DNA of 64,000 bases from Rhodopirellula sp. (GCA_002701385.1 NZVD01000057.1:276608-340607), one strand, 5' to 3'. Positions 10,242 to 20,285 are shown, numbered from the stretch's first letter. The notes: generated by a model from the letters alone, not told the origin. Made by a program: numbers and translations.

Positions 10242-11014
10242 AACTGCCACTCAGACTGCACGGCGATCGCAATCCCATGAAGGCATAAGTGCGCCGTCAC
10301 TTTGCATTCCATGTTTAGATGACTTGCCAACCACCGGTCACCGCCCGAGATAAAGACCGGAGTGTCCAAACCCAGGGTTTGCCGTTGTTGGTAAATGAGT
10401 TCTTTAATAGAGCCTAACAGTCCCCAGAAGATTCCTGCAGAAATTGCCTCGGAGGTGTTTATGCCGATCGCTGACGGAGGATGTTGTCCATCCGGATTAA
10501 CTTCAGGTAACTGCGACGTGCCAGCATTTAAGGCTCGGGCGATAAGTGCCGAGCCTGGCATGATCACTCCACCGGCGAATTCGCCCTGTGCATCTAACAC
10601 ATCGACGGTCACTGCCGTTCCGGAATCTATCACAATGGCTGGTCTTGCGTATGGAAATAATTCCCGCACTGCTAATACAGCCAGCAAACGGTCAGTGCCA
10701 ATCAATTCCGGTGAGTCCAGCTTGGTACTTATCGGTAGCATCGAGTTTTGCAAGTGTGTGATTTTTGCTGACGGGCAATCTGTCTTTAGAAGGTTAGTCA
10801 ACGCATCGCAGGCCGATTGATTCACACTGGCAATAACCCAGTGAGAGTTTGCGGCAATCATTGCACAAAAAGCGTTCCAGGATGAGCTGGCAAGTTCTTC
10901 TTCGCTAAGTGTCAAAACCTGCGAAGGGGGTAGTTCGCCTGACGTGCACCCGTCGGGAAACCAACCCAGTTTAATACTACTGTTACCGACATCAACTGCG
11001 ACGAGCGAATTCAT
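10238..11014 (-). CDS. coaX: type III pantothenate kinase
   Basis: CoaX phosphorylates pantothenate in the first step of coenzyme A synthesis. The 258-residue protein shows the ASKHA-fold signatures: the N-terminal phosphate loop DVGNS (residues 8-12), the GTDRL block that binds pantothenate in known enzymes, and the catalytic DSGTA block. Its ATG overlaps the obgE stop by one base (TAATG), and its own stop overlaps the MnmE-like start (ATGA). The three genes therefore look translationally coupled. Confidence 0.93.
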   Translation of the reverse strand: MNSLVAVDVGNSSIKLGWFPDGCTSGELPPSQVLTLSEEELASSSWNAFCAMIAANSHWVIASVNQSACDALTNLLKTDCPSAKITHLQNSMLPISTKLDSPELIGTDRLLAVLAVRELFPYARPAIVIDSGTAVTVDVLDAQGEFAGGVIMPGSALIARALNAGTSQLPEVNPDGQHPPSAIGINTSEAISAGIFWGLLGSIKELIYQQRQTLGLDTPVFISGGDRWLASHLNMECKVTAHLCLHGIAIAVQSEWQL

Positions 11015-12009
11015 TATCCAGACGCCTGCTGCAAAGCCTGAAAAATTGCATTGGACAGCTCATTGAGTCCCTGTCCGGTTACCGAGGAGATTAGAAACAC
11101 GTCTGAGTTTGTTGCCGCTGCCAACTGGTCACGTACCTGCTCCGCGTCAGGAAGTTCTGCTTTTGTGACGGCAACTAGTTGCGGACGTTGTCCGAGTTGT
11201 TCGTTGTACTGAACAAGCTCATCGGTGATTGCGTGGTAATTTTCCAGTGGGTCTGTACCATCCATGGGTTGCGGCTCAACTAGGTGAACTAGAATCCCGG
11301 CTCGTTCGATATGTCTTAAAAATTCGTGCCCCAATCCTACACCGTCACTGGCTCCTTCAATCAGCCCAGGGATGTCGGCCATGATAAACGTGCGTTCCCA
11401 ATCCAGAACAACTCTTCCCAGGTTTGGAAACTTCGTGGTAAAGGGATAGTCCGCGATTTGAGGAGTTGCTTTGGTCACGCGACTGAGGAGTGTACTTTTA
11501 CCGGCGTTGGGTTTCCCAACCAGCCCTACATCAGCAATGACTTTCAATTCCAGCTTGAATTTCCGGGCTTCGCCTTCGGCACCCGGGGTCCACTCACGTG
11601 GTACCTGATTGACGGAAGATTTGAATCGTGCATTTCCTTTGCCGCCCTTGCCACCCTGAGCGGCCACAAATGAGTCACCGTCTTCTACCAGGTCCTTGAT
11701 GACAAAGTCATGTTCAGCATCAATGATGATGGTCCCCGGCGGGACTTTGACAGTAACGTCGTTTCCATCTTTACCACGGCGATTTTGCCCGCTACCGTGA
11801 TGGCCTCGATCTGCTTTCCAGAATTTGCGATGGCTCAGTGCGGTCAGACTATCAACTCCGGCTTCGGCCTGGATGATGATACTCCCTCCGTTACCACCGT
11901 CACCTCCATCCGGCCCTCCTCGAGGCACATATTTTTCCCGGCGAAAACTCAAACATCCATCTCCGCCTTTACCGGCAATGAGTTCGATGGTGACACGATC
12001 AACAAACAT
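11014..12009 (-). CDS. obgE: Obg/CgtA GTPase
   Basis: Obg is an essential GTPase that binds the 50S subunit and takes part in ribosome assembly and stress responses. The 331-residue protein has the glycine-rich Obg fold (residues 1-158, beginning [18 protein letters not shown]). The G domain follows, with GKPNAGKS at 165-172 and DIPG at 212-215, and NxxD appears as TKAE rather than NKxD. No long C-terminal OCT domain is present. It lies downstream of rpmA, the usual partner, but a terminator stands between them. rplU, often the first gene of this set, is absent. Confidence 0.95.
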   Translation of the reverse strand: MFVDRVTIELIAGKGGDGCLSFRREKYVPRGGPDGGDGGNGGSIIIQAEAGVDSLTALSHRKFWKADRGHHGSGQNRRGKDGNDVTVKVPPGTIIIDAEHDFVIKDLVEDGDSFVAAQGGKGGKGNARFKSSVNQVPREWTPGAEGEARKFKLELKVIADVGLVGKPNAGKSTLLSRVTKATPQIADYPFTTKFPNLGRVVLDWERTFIMADIPGLIEGASDGVGLGHEFLRHIERAGILVHLVEPQPMDGTDPLENYHAITDELVQYNEQLGQRPQLVAVTKAELPDAEQVRDQLAAATNSDVFLISSVTGQGLNELSNAIFQALQQASG

Positions 12010-12044
12010 GGCGTGGTAGATCCCGAGCTATTTTTGAAAGCAAT

Positions 12045-12081
12045 AAAAAAAGGGATATCCCCAACAAATGGAGACATCCCT
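12045..12081 (-). terminator. rho-independent terminator between rpmA and obgE
   Basis: Read on the minus strand, AGGGA and TCTCC pair with GGGGA and TCCCT around a 7-base loop, with one 2-base internal mismatch. A T-run (A-run at 12045-12051 on the plus strand) follows. It lies 21 bases after the rpmA stop and would end, or partly attenuate, transcription before obgE. Confidence 0.75.
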
Positions 12082-12101
12082 GTGCATGTATTGGAGAGTG
12101 A

Positions 12102-12353
12102 TTAGTTGCTGGCCGCTACCACGTTGATTCGACGACCTTTGCGGTCAAACTCAACTACACCATCAGTAAGCGCAAATAGTGTGTAGTCTTTTCCCTGCCC
12201 AACGTTTTTACCTGGGTGGAATTTATTGCCCACCTGTCGAACGAGGATATTACCAGCGATGACTGCTTCGCCACCGAATTTCTTAACTCCACGACGCTGT
12301 GCATTTGAATCGCGACCGTTTCGACTGGAGCCTTGTCCCTTCTTATGAGCCAT
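12102..12353 (-). CDS. rpmA: 50S ribosomal protein L27
   Basis: The 83-residue protein matches L27 along its length ([20 protein letters not shown] at the start). The N-terminal arm reaches toward the peptidyl-transferase centre of the ribosome. It starts directly with MAHKKG, so no N-terminal cleavage extension like that of Firmicutes is present. It stands upstream of obgE, separated by a terminator. rplU is not adjacent, and the next gene upstream is an unrelated exported LysM protein. Confidence 0.97.
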   Translation of the reverse strand: MAHKKGQGSSRNGRDSNAQRRGVKKFGGEAVIAGNILVRQVGNKFHPGKNVGQGKDYTLFALTDGVVEFDRKGRRINVVAASN

Positions 12354-12587
12354 GGTTCTGACCTATTGCTAATCTGTTTTGTTGGAATGTTGTTTTTCTG
12401 TCCACCAAGGGCGGAAAGGTCTTTTTTAAACTGGCTTGGCCAACTCATCAAGAGGCTATTTCAGCTGAATTTGCCTTAACACCGGTTTACCTCGCTTCAT
12501 TTCCTCTTGTCTTGAGGACTGAAACGACTTTTGGGTCTACCTATCGTCAGCAGTATCCTCCGAATAGGCAGCAATTATGTCACGAGT

Positions 12588-14072
12588 CTACTTGGTGATT
12601 GGCTGCACTTCTGTGGTGGCGGGATTTTCAGCACTGCGGAATACCGGCGAGTTAGTGCCGGTGTAGATCCACTGACTTTTGGAGAACTTATTCATTCCAT
12701 AAAGTCGCATAATCCTTACCTGCCGCAACGTATAAATCTTGTAAATATCCTGTTGGGCATTGTTTGGGCGATTGAGACGATTGAGATTAACCGGAATCAT
12801 CACAAGTTCTCCCACAACAGGTTCCTCTCCAACTGCGATGTAATCTGCATTTATTCTTCGCAGGTCAATGACCTGAACATCGTAAGTCTTGGAAATTGAA
12901 TCCAGCGTTTCGCCTGTCCGGGCAGTATGCAGAATGACGGGATCCAGATCGTTGTAGCGTTCCTGATTATTTCGAGGAAAGCGGATCAGCGTCCCTTCTG
13001 GAAGTTTATTGGGAGTCGATAGAACATCTCGGTTAAGTTGATAGATCTCAAAGGCCCGGGATTCGTCACTTAGAAAACGCTTAGCAAGTGACTTGAGATT
13101 GTCTCCCGGTTCAATGGTGTAAATGATCTCCGGTCGCGGCACGGCATTCGGCAAACCAAAGAACACGTCATCCTTAGTTAACTCGATCGTATCTCCCGGT
13201 CGGTAAAAATTAAGTTGCAGCGTCTTTAGCTCAATCTCCCGCCCAGCAGCTATTTGATCTCCTACCTGCGGATCTTCTGCCGTGTCCTGATAACGGTAGG
13301 CGTTTGTCAGCCCTTGAATATAGAGTGAAAAGAAATTAGTTCTGGGATCGATATCTTCCCAAGCAACCACTCCCCAAATTCCTTTGCCTGATTCGGCGTC
13401 CTCTTTGGGAATCTTTGTATTAGACATTTGAATCGAGTTGAGCAGTGGACCCGGCACCTTTTCGATCTCTGCAATTTCGTCAATTGCCGATGGAATCAAC
13501 CGATCAAGATACTCTTTATCTTCCAGATGACTTCGCAAAGTGAAATAAGGAATGAAATAGCGGTACTGGGCATCTTTACGGATGTTACTAAATCGAGCGT
13601 ATCGAGGATCACCATCACCGATATTATCCGGTTGTGATTCGAAATGAACTTCTTCCCCTAAATAACGAACTCGATAAACCATATACCAGATCGTTTTACG
13701 TTGCATTTTCCCGGAGGCCTGCGGCACGTCCACTTCAGCCATTCGAAACGGCTTAAAAGTGAACTCCAATCCCCAAACATTACGACGCAATGGGACTTGT
13801 AACGAGCGTTCAAACAACGTCCGTGTGGCTGGGGTGAAATTAGGCTGCCATTGCAGGAACGAACGCGCTTTGGAGATTTCAATCAGATCTGCCGGCGTCG
13901 AGTAGGTTTCGCCTTCTTCAATTACCGGGGCAATGGTGGTAAGCACACCCGGTGCGAGGACGCGTTCTGCCTGCTGGGCAGTCGCTTGTCCCGGGGCAAA
14001 AAGCCACAGGGCCAACAGTGCTGCGTAGCATGTCGAATTTGCAAAAACAGTATGTATGGATGATCTGGTCAT
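12588..14072 (-). CDS. exported protein with two LysM domains
   Basis: The 494-residue product has a signal peptide (hydrophobic residues about 15-32, AQA/TAQQA cleavage region). A central domain of about 280 residues matches no family I know. Two LysM modules follow at about 319-366 (YTIEPGDNLKSLAKRFL) and 382-428 (HTARTGETLDSISKTYDV). LysM domains bind peptidoglycan or other N-acetylglucosamine polymers, so a cell-wall or periplasmic location is inferred. It lies downstream of another exported protein on the same strand, 125 bases away. Confidence 0.82.
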   Translation of the reverse strand: MTRSSIHTVFANSTCYAALLALWLFAPGQATAQQAERVLAPGVLTTIAPVIEEGETYSTPADLIEISKARSFLQWQPNFTPATRTLFERSLQVPLRRNVWGLEFTFKPFRMAEVDVPQASGKMQRKTIWYMVYRVRYLGEEVHFESQPDNIGDGDPRYARFSNIRKDAQYRYFIPYFTLRSHLEDKEYLDRLIPSAIDEIAEIEKVPGPLLNSIQMSNTKIPKEDAESGKGIWGVVAWEDIDPRTNFFSLYIQGLTNAYRYQDTAEDPQVGDQIAAGREIELKTLQLNFYRPGDTIELTKDDVFFGLPNAVPRPEIIYTIEPGDNLKSLAKRFLSDESRAFEIYQLNRDVLSTPNKLPEGTLIRFPRNNQERYNDLDPVILHTARTGETLDSISKTYDVQVIDLRRINADYIAVGEEPVVGELVMIPVNLNRLNRPNNAQQDIYKIYTLRQVRIMRLYGMNKFSKSQWIYTGTNSPVFRSAENPATTEVQPITK

Positions 14073-14197
14073 CTCCGGACCTTTTCTCTGGCGAACTCAA
14101 GCTCAAGAAGTTTAATGACTCCTTGCGACTTTTGCTCTCATTTCGAGTATAAAAACCGCGTTTTCAAACGGTCAAGTTTTAAATGGGTTGAAGTCTC

Positions 14198-15607
14198 TTA
14201 ACGTTTGGTCGTGCTAGTAGCTGCGGAGGCCGGAATAGGCTGCTTTTCAGCCTGTTCTGCACGAAAAACAAAAGACTCAATAATGTTTCGATCCTGTAAC
14301 TGAAACTGTGTCACTTTGTCACTGGGAATCGTAAATACAAACACGTATTGGTTTCCTGATAAGTCGGTGATGTGGTGATAGGCCCACTGATATGTGGCTT
14401 CCCCTACTAATCCCACGGCCGCAATGTGAGTCAGAGGATACTTGCCATGCAACCGTTCCTGACGAGAGTCGGTGATCTTGGCTAATTTGTCTCCCTGTGA
14501 CTTTTGAATTTGGTCTTTCAACAACTGGACGCTCATACGTTGGCCATCACGAAGTGGTTGTAGTCGGCTAAGGCTACATTGTGCCACCAATTCACCACGA
14601 ACCACCTGCCTCATGACTAGCAGTTCAGGCTGATCCATCATGACGTGCCAGTCCCGATTGAGTTTTAACTGGATCGAATTTACCTGGGGAATAAACTCGA
14701 GCATTTCATCGGATGCGATTATCGGGCGATCACACTTCTCGATAATCGAATCTGTCAAAGTCTTAAAAGAGTCTGTTGGTTGTAAGGCAACCACAATTCT
14801 GGCTTCAACATCCAGTCCTGGTTTGGCGTATCCGATCTCGCGTCGTTCTGACATTTCCAATGAGACTAGGGTGAAGCTATGGGTTGTCAGATTGTATTGT
14901 GCGGAAAGCTCAAGGTCGATTTGAGTGAGCACACCGTTGACACCTCCTCCGACACTTCCTTTACATACGATCTGTGCTTCATTAGCCGTGACCGATTGGA
15001 GTGTTGCTGAAATATCGCTTTGAGCCACAGCATCCAATGTAAGTAATGCTGAGAGGTCAGCCTCATCCAATTGCCACTGGTCACCCTGCATCACAGGTCC
15101 TGGCGGGAGGAGCTTGTAGAACACGGTCGGACTGAGCTGTACATCAAGCAAGTCTAGTTCATCGCGCGTCAGCATTCCCTGTGGCGAATAGAGGCGATGC
15201 TGTTGATTTTGATACTGGTCAACAACGAGTCTGCGTTCTTTACGTAATTGATGCGATAGTTCGCCTTCACCAATGCTTACATTCGATTCCAGGTTTTGAT
15301 AATACCGAATCGCTCGGCATAACTGGGTAGCTCGTTGAAAGGAGAGCCGTTGCTCATAGTTTTGCTTTCCATGAACTTTCACGCGTTGGTCCACAACGCC
15401 GAATCTTGCCGACTTGATTTTGACCACCCCCTGAACATCTACAGAAACATCGACTTGCTGACGTAGTGGTTCGTCCTCGGGCTGAAGCAGATAGGTTTGA
15501 GCCTGGAGTACCTGTCCCGGCATAAGAGCGCACGCCGAGAACAAACTGATCATGGAAGTGACCAGAAGCTTTCTGCGTAGGTGCTGGCGTGATTGCTTCT
15601 TAACCAT
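14198..15607 (-). CDS. exported protein of unknown function
   Basis: This 469-residue product has a basic N-terminus and a hydrophobic core (about residues 14-30), typical of a signal peptide. The following sequence is beta-strand-like and is rich in Gln, Ser and Val. I do not recognise a domain. The frame is open from 15643, but ATG 15607 is chosen because it places the signal peptide at the N-terminus. It lies upstream of the LysM gene on the same strand and could share its transcript, suggesting an envelope role. Confidence 0.65.
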   Translation of the reverse strand: MVKKQSRQHLRRKLLVTSMISLFSACALMPGQVLQAQTYLLQPEDEPLRQQVDVSVDVQGVVKIKSARFGVVDQRVKVHGKQNYEQRLSFQRATQLCRAIRYYQNLESNVSIGEGELSHQLRKERRLVVDQYQNQQHRLYSPQGMLTRDELDLLDVQLSPTVFYKLLPPGPVMQGDQWQLDEADLSALLTLDAVAQSDISATLQSVTANEAQIVCKGSVGGGVNGVLTQIDLELSAQYNLTTHSFTLVSLEMSERREIGYAKPGLDVEARIVVALQPTDSFKTLTDSIIEKCDRPIIASDEMLEFIPQVNSIQLKLNRDWHVMMDQPELLVMRQVVRGELVAQCSLSRLQPLRDGQRMSVQLLKDQIQKSQGDKLAKITDSRQERLHGKYPLTHIAAVGLVGEATYQWAYHHITDLSGNQYVFVFTIPSDKVTQFQLQDRNIIESFVFRAEQAEKQPIPASAATSTTKR

Positions 15608-16266
15608 TGAGTTTACATATCGTTGTGATTGGCTAGCGGGCAAATCGAGAGAACATCATGAGGCATTGCTTGAATTGCTTCATGGTTGTTTCGAATTAAG
15701 CGCGCATGGGCGGTTGTCACCGGAATGTCATAAACGGACCGGTTAATCGGTAAATCGACGTATAAACAGCCCTTTGTTAAGGCAATTTAGCTGCGCAGCA
15801 GGGATATCGAGGTGTTTTCAGTGTTTTGGCAGGCTCTCGGAATCCTCAGTTTTTCATAAAAACTGGTCTATATGTTCTCAAACCACTGTTTTTTTAGACT
15901 CATTTAGTAACAAATCGAGTGGTTGGCGAGTGAGAATTAGGTGCACCAAGCGTTGTTTAGCTACTTACTTATAGGGAAAAGCTTGACAAGGCCTTTATAA
16001 TGAATGTGTCATCTCGTAAGTAGCAGATTGGACACTTTAGTTAGCCAAACTAGAGCAGCCTCAAAGCTACTACGGTTATCAGGGGCTCACCACACGAGAC
16101 GGCAACATAAGATTCCTGATTTGCGTGACGACACTTTGTAACTGTTTTTGGTAGCAATCGACTGTTGAAGTCTTGGGAAGGACTTTTGATCGCCGTATTG
16201 CTCATCAGTCAAAGGGTGCGTTCACATGGAACAGCAACCAGGAGTCTGGCAGAGAAGGGAATAGCC
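15608..16266. other. divergent intergenic region upstream of the sigma-factor gene
   Basis: This 659-base spacer separates the minus-strand exported protein from the plus-strand sigma factor. It is AT-rich around 15840-16010. It holds a small palindrome, CAGTTTTT-CAT-AAAAACTG (15847-15865), a TTGACA (15983-15988) and a TATAAT (15996-16001). The last two are only 7 bases apart and cannot form one standard promoter. Promoters for both genes are expected here. No convincing coding frame was seen. Confidence 0.5.
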
Positions 16267-17940
16267 ATGAACTCATCTTACCGTAGTAGTGCGCTGCGCG
16301 AATTGCGAGACGCATTAGCGTCTGTTAGCGATCGTGAAGTCATCTTGCTCTACGTCAATCGTACAGAGAAGCTGATATACGATATCCCCGGCGATCAGTC
16401 GTTCTCATTTGGATACCTCTATAGTCGAATTACCGGCCAAAGTGATAGGCCGGTCGGAGTGGACTCAAAGCTGAAGCTTGATAGCCAAGACATTCAACAC
16501 GATTTGCGATTACTTGTCGAAGATCTAACCGAAGGAATTAGTCTTACAGCAGACGAGATCATCGAGCCTGTCTATACGGTTCAGACTTTGAGTGTTCATT
16601 TGCAAGTTTCATCCAAGACTATTTCCCGTTGGCGAAATAACGGATTAGTAAGTCGCAAGATTATCATCCAAGGACGTAAGCGTGTCGCGTTCACTCGTAC
16701 GAGCGTTGATACGTTTATTTCAAACAATCGAGAACGAGTATCTCGCGGCGAGAAATTCAGTCAGCTTTCTGATTCGGAGAAGAGCGAGATTTTACTGCAT
16801 GCTCGCCAACTTGCTGCCACCGGCGCCTGCCCTTCAGAAACAGCTCGACAGGTTGCAGACCATTTTGCACGAAGCATCGAAACCATACGTTATACGCTCA
16901 AACGCCATGACATCGATCATCCTGATTCGGCGATATTCCCTCGGGCTCGAGGCAAACTGTCTGAAGAATCCAAACGAAGTATCTTCCAGCGGTTCAATGG
17001 TGGTACCAGCGTGGCGATGCTAGCAAGGCAATTCAATCGAACGGCTTCAACAATCCATCGAGTCATCAATGAGATGCGTCGCGTTGCGATTATGGAATTG
17101 CCTTTAGATTTCATGCATTCGGATGAATTCAGTCGCCGAGGTGCCGAAAGAAGAATCATGGCTCCGATCCCTGAACCAGAAACGACACCCCGCCGGACGC
17201 GAGCCCCAAAAGAGCTTCCATCCTACTTATCATCGCTGTACGAAGTTCCATTGCTGACTCGAGCTCAGGAACAGCATTTATTCCGTAAGTACAACTACAC
17301 GAAGTACCGCGCTGCGAAACTAAGGTTGATGTTTGAGAAAACGGACGAGCATTCCTTAATGGACGAAATCGAATCGTGGTGGGAATCAGCTGTGGCATTG
17401 AAGCAGATGATTGTCCGGTCAAACCTACGACTGGTTGTCTCGATTGCCAAGCGGCATATGAAAGCGACGGAAGATTTCTTCACGCTTGTGAGTGATGGCA
17501 ACATGTCCTTGATTCGTGCGGCGGAGAAATTCAACTATCTGTTAGGAAACAAATTCTCAACGTATGCCTCCTGGGCCATTATGAAAAACTTTGCTCGGAC
17601 GATTCCCAACGAATTTCGTCATCGCGATCGATTCCGAACCAGTCTGGAAGAAGCCTTTATTCTTCAGGATGATCCTCGAACGAGTCGCCAGCAATTGGAA
17701 TTGGAAGACGAGAATCGCAAATTAGCGATCAGCAGTATCCTGACTCAATTGGATGACCGAGAGCAGAAGATTATCATCAGTCGCTTTGGTTTGTCACCCG
17801 GACGCGAGCCTCAGACACTCCAGCAGGTTGGCGAGGAGATTGGCGTGACCAAGGAACGGGTTCGACAAATTGAAGCCAAGGCGTTGAGAAAGCTGCGTCG
17901 TGAAGCGACTGTGGAGCATATGGAGTTGATTGAGAATTAA
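16267..17940 (+). CDS. sigma-70 family RNA polymerase sigma factor with N-terminal HTH modules
   Basis: The 557-residue protein directs RNA polymerase to promoters. Its C-terminal half has sigma region 1.2 (about 319-353), region 2 (383-450, with NLRLVVSIAKRH and FSTYASWAI) and region 4 (489-546, with VTKERVRQIEAKALRKLR). Region 4 follows region 2 after about 40 residues, so region 3 seems to be missing. The N-terminal 300 residues are unusual. They contain a MerR/excisionase-like HTH (103-150, LSVHLQVSSKTISRWRNNG) and two further HTH-like units (about 165-215 and 230-275). ATG 16267 has an AAGGGA site 6 bases upstream. The frame stays open to 16165 without a better start. Confidence 0.87.
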   Translation: MNSSYRSSALRELRDALASVSDREVILLYVNRTEKLIYDIPGDQSFSFGYLYSRITGQSDRPVGVDSKLKLDSQDIQHDLRLLVEDLTEGISLTADEIIEPVYTVQTLSVHLQVSSKTISRWRNNGLVSRKIIIQGRKRVAFTRTSVDTFISNNRERVSRGEKFSQLSDSEKSEILLHARQLAATGACPSETARQVADHFARSIETIRYTLKRHDIDHPDSAIFPRARGKLSEESKRSIFQRFNGGTSVAMLARQFNRTASTIHRVINEMRRVAIMELPLDFMHSDEFSRRGAERRIMAPIPEPETTPRRTRAPKELPSYLSSLYEVPLLTRAQEQHLFRKYNYTKYRAAKLRLMFEKTDEHSLMDEIESWWESAVALKQMIVRSNLRLVVSIAKRHMKATEDFFTLVSDGNMSLIRAAEKFNYLLGNKFSTYASWAIMKNFARTIPNEFRHRDRFRTSLEEAFILQDDPRTSRQQLELEDENRKLAISSILTQLDDREQKIIISRFGLSPGREPQTLQQVGEEIGVTKERVRQIEAKALRKLRREATVEHMELIEN

Positions 17941-17994
17941 ATTCTCAGTTGGACTCTTCTTGATTAGTCTCGCCCGAATTTATCTATAGAAGGA

Positions 17995-18058
17995 CCAAGC
18001 CGAAGGCCATGACGGTGCTACTGCGCTGCCATGGCGCATTGGCCCTCTTGGTTTGTTG
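17995..18058 (+). terminator. probable terminator after the sigma-factor gene
   Basis: CCAAG (17995-17999) pairs with CTTGG (18047-18051), and an inner GGCCA pairs with TGGCC. TTTGTTG follows. The stem is interrupted, so this is a fair but not certain intrinsic terminator. Confidence 0.45.
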
Positions 18059-18180
18059 TACGGCTGTTTAACTGTTGAATTGTTCGATTTTTCCTGCATT
18101 CTCCGCTTCACAGGTCCGATGGGCAGGTATATTTTGGTTCTATACCATTATTGAAACTGCTAACTCTGTGAAGTCTCATA

Positions 18181-18208
18181 TTGCAGAAGTGGTTGTTTTC
18201 GGTATATT
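18181..18208 (+). promoter_or_regulatory. candidate promoter of the tRNA-tuf operon
   Basis: TTGCAG (18181-18186) and TATATT (18203-18208) are 16 bases apart. Transcription would start about 50 bases before the first tRNA. The -10 matches 5 of 6 consensus bases and the -35 only 3. The rest of the 326-base spacer (17941-18266) holds only the probable terminator. Confidence 0.4.
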
Positions 18209-18266
18209 TACACGTTTTACCGGTTGGGCAATTCCCGTTTGGGGGTCTAGGCTGGTAAACAGGTAG

Positions 18267-18339
18267 GCCACTGTAGCTCAATTGGCAGAGCAGCTGATTT
18301 GTAATCAGCAGGTTAAGGGTTCGATTCCCTTCGGTGGCT
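18267..18339 (+). tRNA. tRNA-Thr (TGT)
   Basis: The 73-base cloverleaf has the acceptor pair GCCACTG/CGGTGGC and the anticodon stem GCTGA/TCAGC with loop TTTGTAA (anticodon TGT). The T-arm is GGTTCGATTCC. CCA is not encoded. It is the first of four clustered tRNA genes upstream of tuf. Confidence 0.97.
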
Positions 18340-18414
18340 CTCGTGAAAAGCGGGTTCCGGTCTATTAAAGACTCTAGTAGTCTGATGGGTTTGAACTTAA
18401 ATAGAACGATAACC

Positions 18415-18496
18415 GGTGGGTTTCCCGAGCGGTCAAAGGGGTCAGACTGTAAATCTGATGGCAGTGCCTTCGAAGGTTCGAATCCTTCACCCACCA
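18415..18496 (+). tRNA. tRNA-Tyr (GTA)
   Basis: This 82-base class II tRNA has the acceptor pair GGTGGGT/ACCCACC and the anticodon stem TCAGA/TCTGA with loop CTGTAAA (anticodon GTA). It carries the long variable arm typical of tyrosine tRNA. CCA is not encoded. Confidence 0.97.
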
Positions 18497-18689
18497 CTTA
18501 AAGGGTTTTCCTCGCAATAACTGGAATACAATTGACTGGCGGATTGGTGCGATTTATAGAGCACTAATTGTCAGTCGATTTATTTTTGGATTCTTGCTGA
18601 AAAGCCTCTTATCAGTATCCCCTTTTTTGCGTAAAAATAGAGGATTACTGCACATTGTGTATGGGTGTCATTGCGCACTGTAAAAGATT

Positions 18690-18760
18690 GCGGGTGTAGC
18701 TCAATGGTAGAGCCACAGCCTTCCAAGCTGAAGACGAGGGTTCGATTCCCTTCACCCGCT
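18690..18760 (+). tRNA. tRNA-Gly (TCC)
   Basis: The 71-base cloverleaf has the acceptor pair GCGGGTG/CACCCGC and loop CTTCCAA (anticodon TCC). The first anticodon-stem pair is an A-A mismatch, leaving four pairs (CAGC/GCTG). CCA is not encoded. Confidence 0.96.
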
Positions 18761-18816
18761 CTTCCTGTCTCAATGTGTTTTGATCTGTCATGGGTCAAAG
18801 GCGCCAAGGCGGCTCA

Positions 18817-18889
<73 letters not shown>

Positions 18890-19069
18890 CTTTAGCTGGT
18901 TTCGTGTTATTCACGAGGCCGGTAAATACAGACGTTACTAAGTTCAACCGAACTTTCGGAGGCATCTCTGTTTTTTGCAGCGAGTCTTTTAGGGGTTGGA
19001 AGAGCTTTATAAAATATTTAATTCCGTCGGAAACGACACAATATCATTTTCAGAAGATAGGTAAAGGAA

Positions 19070-20263
19070 ATGGCCAAGGAGACTTTCGAACGTACAAAAC
19101 CCCATGTCAACGTGGGTACGATCGGCCACATTGACCATGGTAAAACAACTACCACTGGTGCGATTCTTGCAGTGCAAGCTGAAAAGGGTCTGGCTGAACA
19201 CAAGGATTATTCCGAGATTGCAAAAGGTGGTACAGTTCGTGACGAAACTAAGACTGTTACCATTGCTGTGGCTCACGTTGAGTATGAAAGTGAAGTTCGT
19301 CACTATGCTCACATTGACTGTCCTGGACACGCTGACTTCATTAAAAACATGATTACCGGTGCTGCTCAGATGGACGGAGCGATTTTGGTGGTCTCTGCTG
19401 CTGATGGCCCAATGCCTCAGACTAAAGAGCACGTTTTGCTTGCCAAGCAGGTGGACGTACCAGCAATCGTTGTATTCCTTAACAAATGTGACCTCGTTGA
19501 TGACGAAGAGCTACTGGAATTGGTTGAAATTGAAGTTCGTGAACTTCTAAGCAAGTACGACTTTGATGGTGACAATGCAGTAATCGTTCGCGGTTCAGCG
19601 TTGCCTGCATACCAAAACCCAGGTGACCCAGGTGCTTCTGCCTGTATTACTGAATTAGTTGAAGCAATCGATGCTAATGTCCCGGAACCAGATCGTGACG
19701 AAGACAAGCCATTCCTGATGGCCATCGAAGACGTCTTCTCGATCGAAGGTCGTGGAACTGTTGCAACCGGTCGTATCGAGCGTGGTGTGATCAATGTTGG
19801 CGACGAAGTTGAAATCATCGGACTTAAAGACACTCACACCACGACTTGTACTGGTGTTGAAATGTTCCGCAAGTTGCTCGATAAGGGTATGGCTGGTGAC
19901 AATGTTGGGTGTCTGCTTCGTGGTGTTAAGCGAGAAGATATTGAGCGTGGTCAGGTACTGGCTGCTCCTGGTAGTATCAATCCTCACTTCAAATTTGAAG
20001 GTGAAGTGTACTGCTTGAGTAAAGAAGAAGGTGGACGTCATACTCCATTCTTCAGTGGATACCGTCCTCAGTTCTTCTTCCGTACGACAGACGTAACCGG
20101 TACTGCAAACCTGCAGGGCGCTGAAATGTGCATGCCTGGTGACAATGTCAAAATGGAAGTTGAGCTACACAAGCCGATCGCGATGGACGAAGGTGTTCGC
20201 TTCGCTATTCGTGAAGGTGGTCGAACCGTAGGTTCTGGCGTAGTAACCAAGATTGTCGAGTAA
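19070..20263 (+). CDS. tuf: elongation factor Tu
   Basis: EF-Tu brings aminoacyl-tRNA to the ribosome as a GTP complex. The 397-residue protein has G1 GHIDHGKT (residues 19-26), DCPGH (about 83-87) and NKCD in the G domain, followed by normal domains 2 and 3. The switch I loop is unusual: where most bacteria have an EEKARGITI-type sequence, this protein has [14 protein letters not shown] (52-65), keeping only the terminal Thr-Ile. An AAAGG site precedes ATG 19070. It lies in a tRNA-Thr/Tyr/Gly/Thr-tuf-Trp array and is the only tuf in the window. Confidence 0.98.
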   Translation: MAKETFERTKPHVNVGTIGHIDHGKTTTTGAILAVQAEKGLAEHKDYSEIAKGGTVRDETKTVTIAVAHVEYESEVRHYAHIDCPGHADFIKNMITGAAQMDGAILVVSAADGPMPQTKEHVLLAKQVDVPAIVVFLNKCDLVDDEELLELVEIEVRELLSKYDFDGDNAVIVRGSALPAYQNPGDPGASACITELVEAIDANVPEPDRDEDKPFLMAIEDVFSIEGRGTVATGRIERGVINVGDEVEIIGLKDTHTTTCTGVEMFRKLLDKGMAGDNVGCLLRGVKREDIERGQVLAAPGSINPHFKFEGEVYCLSKEEGGRHTPFFSGYRPQFFFRTTDVTGTANLQGAEMCMPGDNVKMEVELHKPIAMDEGVRFAIREGGRTVGSGVVTKIVE

Positions 20264-20285
20264 TTTTACTCGGCATTCTTTAAAC

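Noticed and set aside
15774-15974. 66-codon frame in the spacer before the sigma gene
   Set aside because: Cys-rich random-looking sequence with no ribosome-binding site or homology.
15983-16001. TTGACA and TATAAT close together, looking like a promoter
   Set aside because: They are separated by only 7 bases, far from the 15-19 needed, and neither has a good partner at the right distance.
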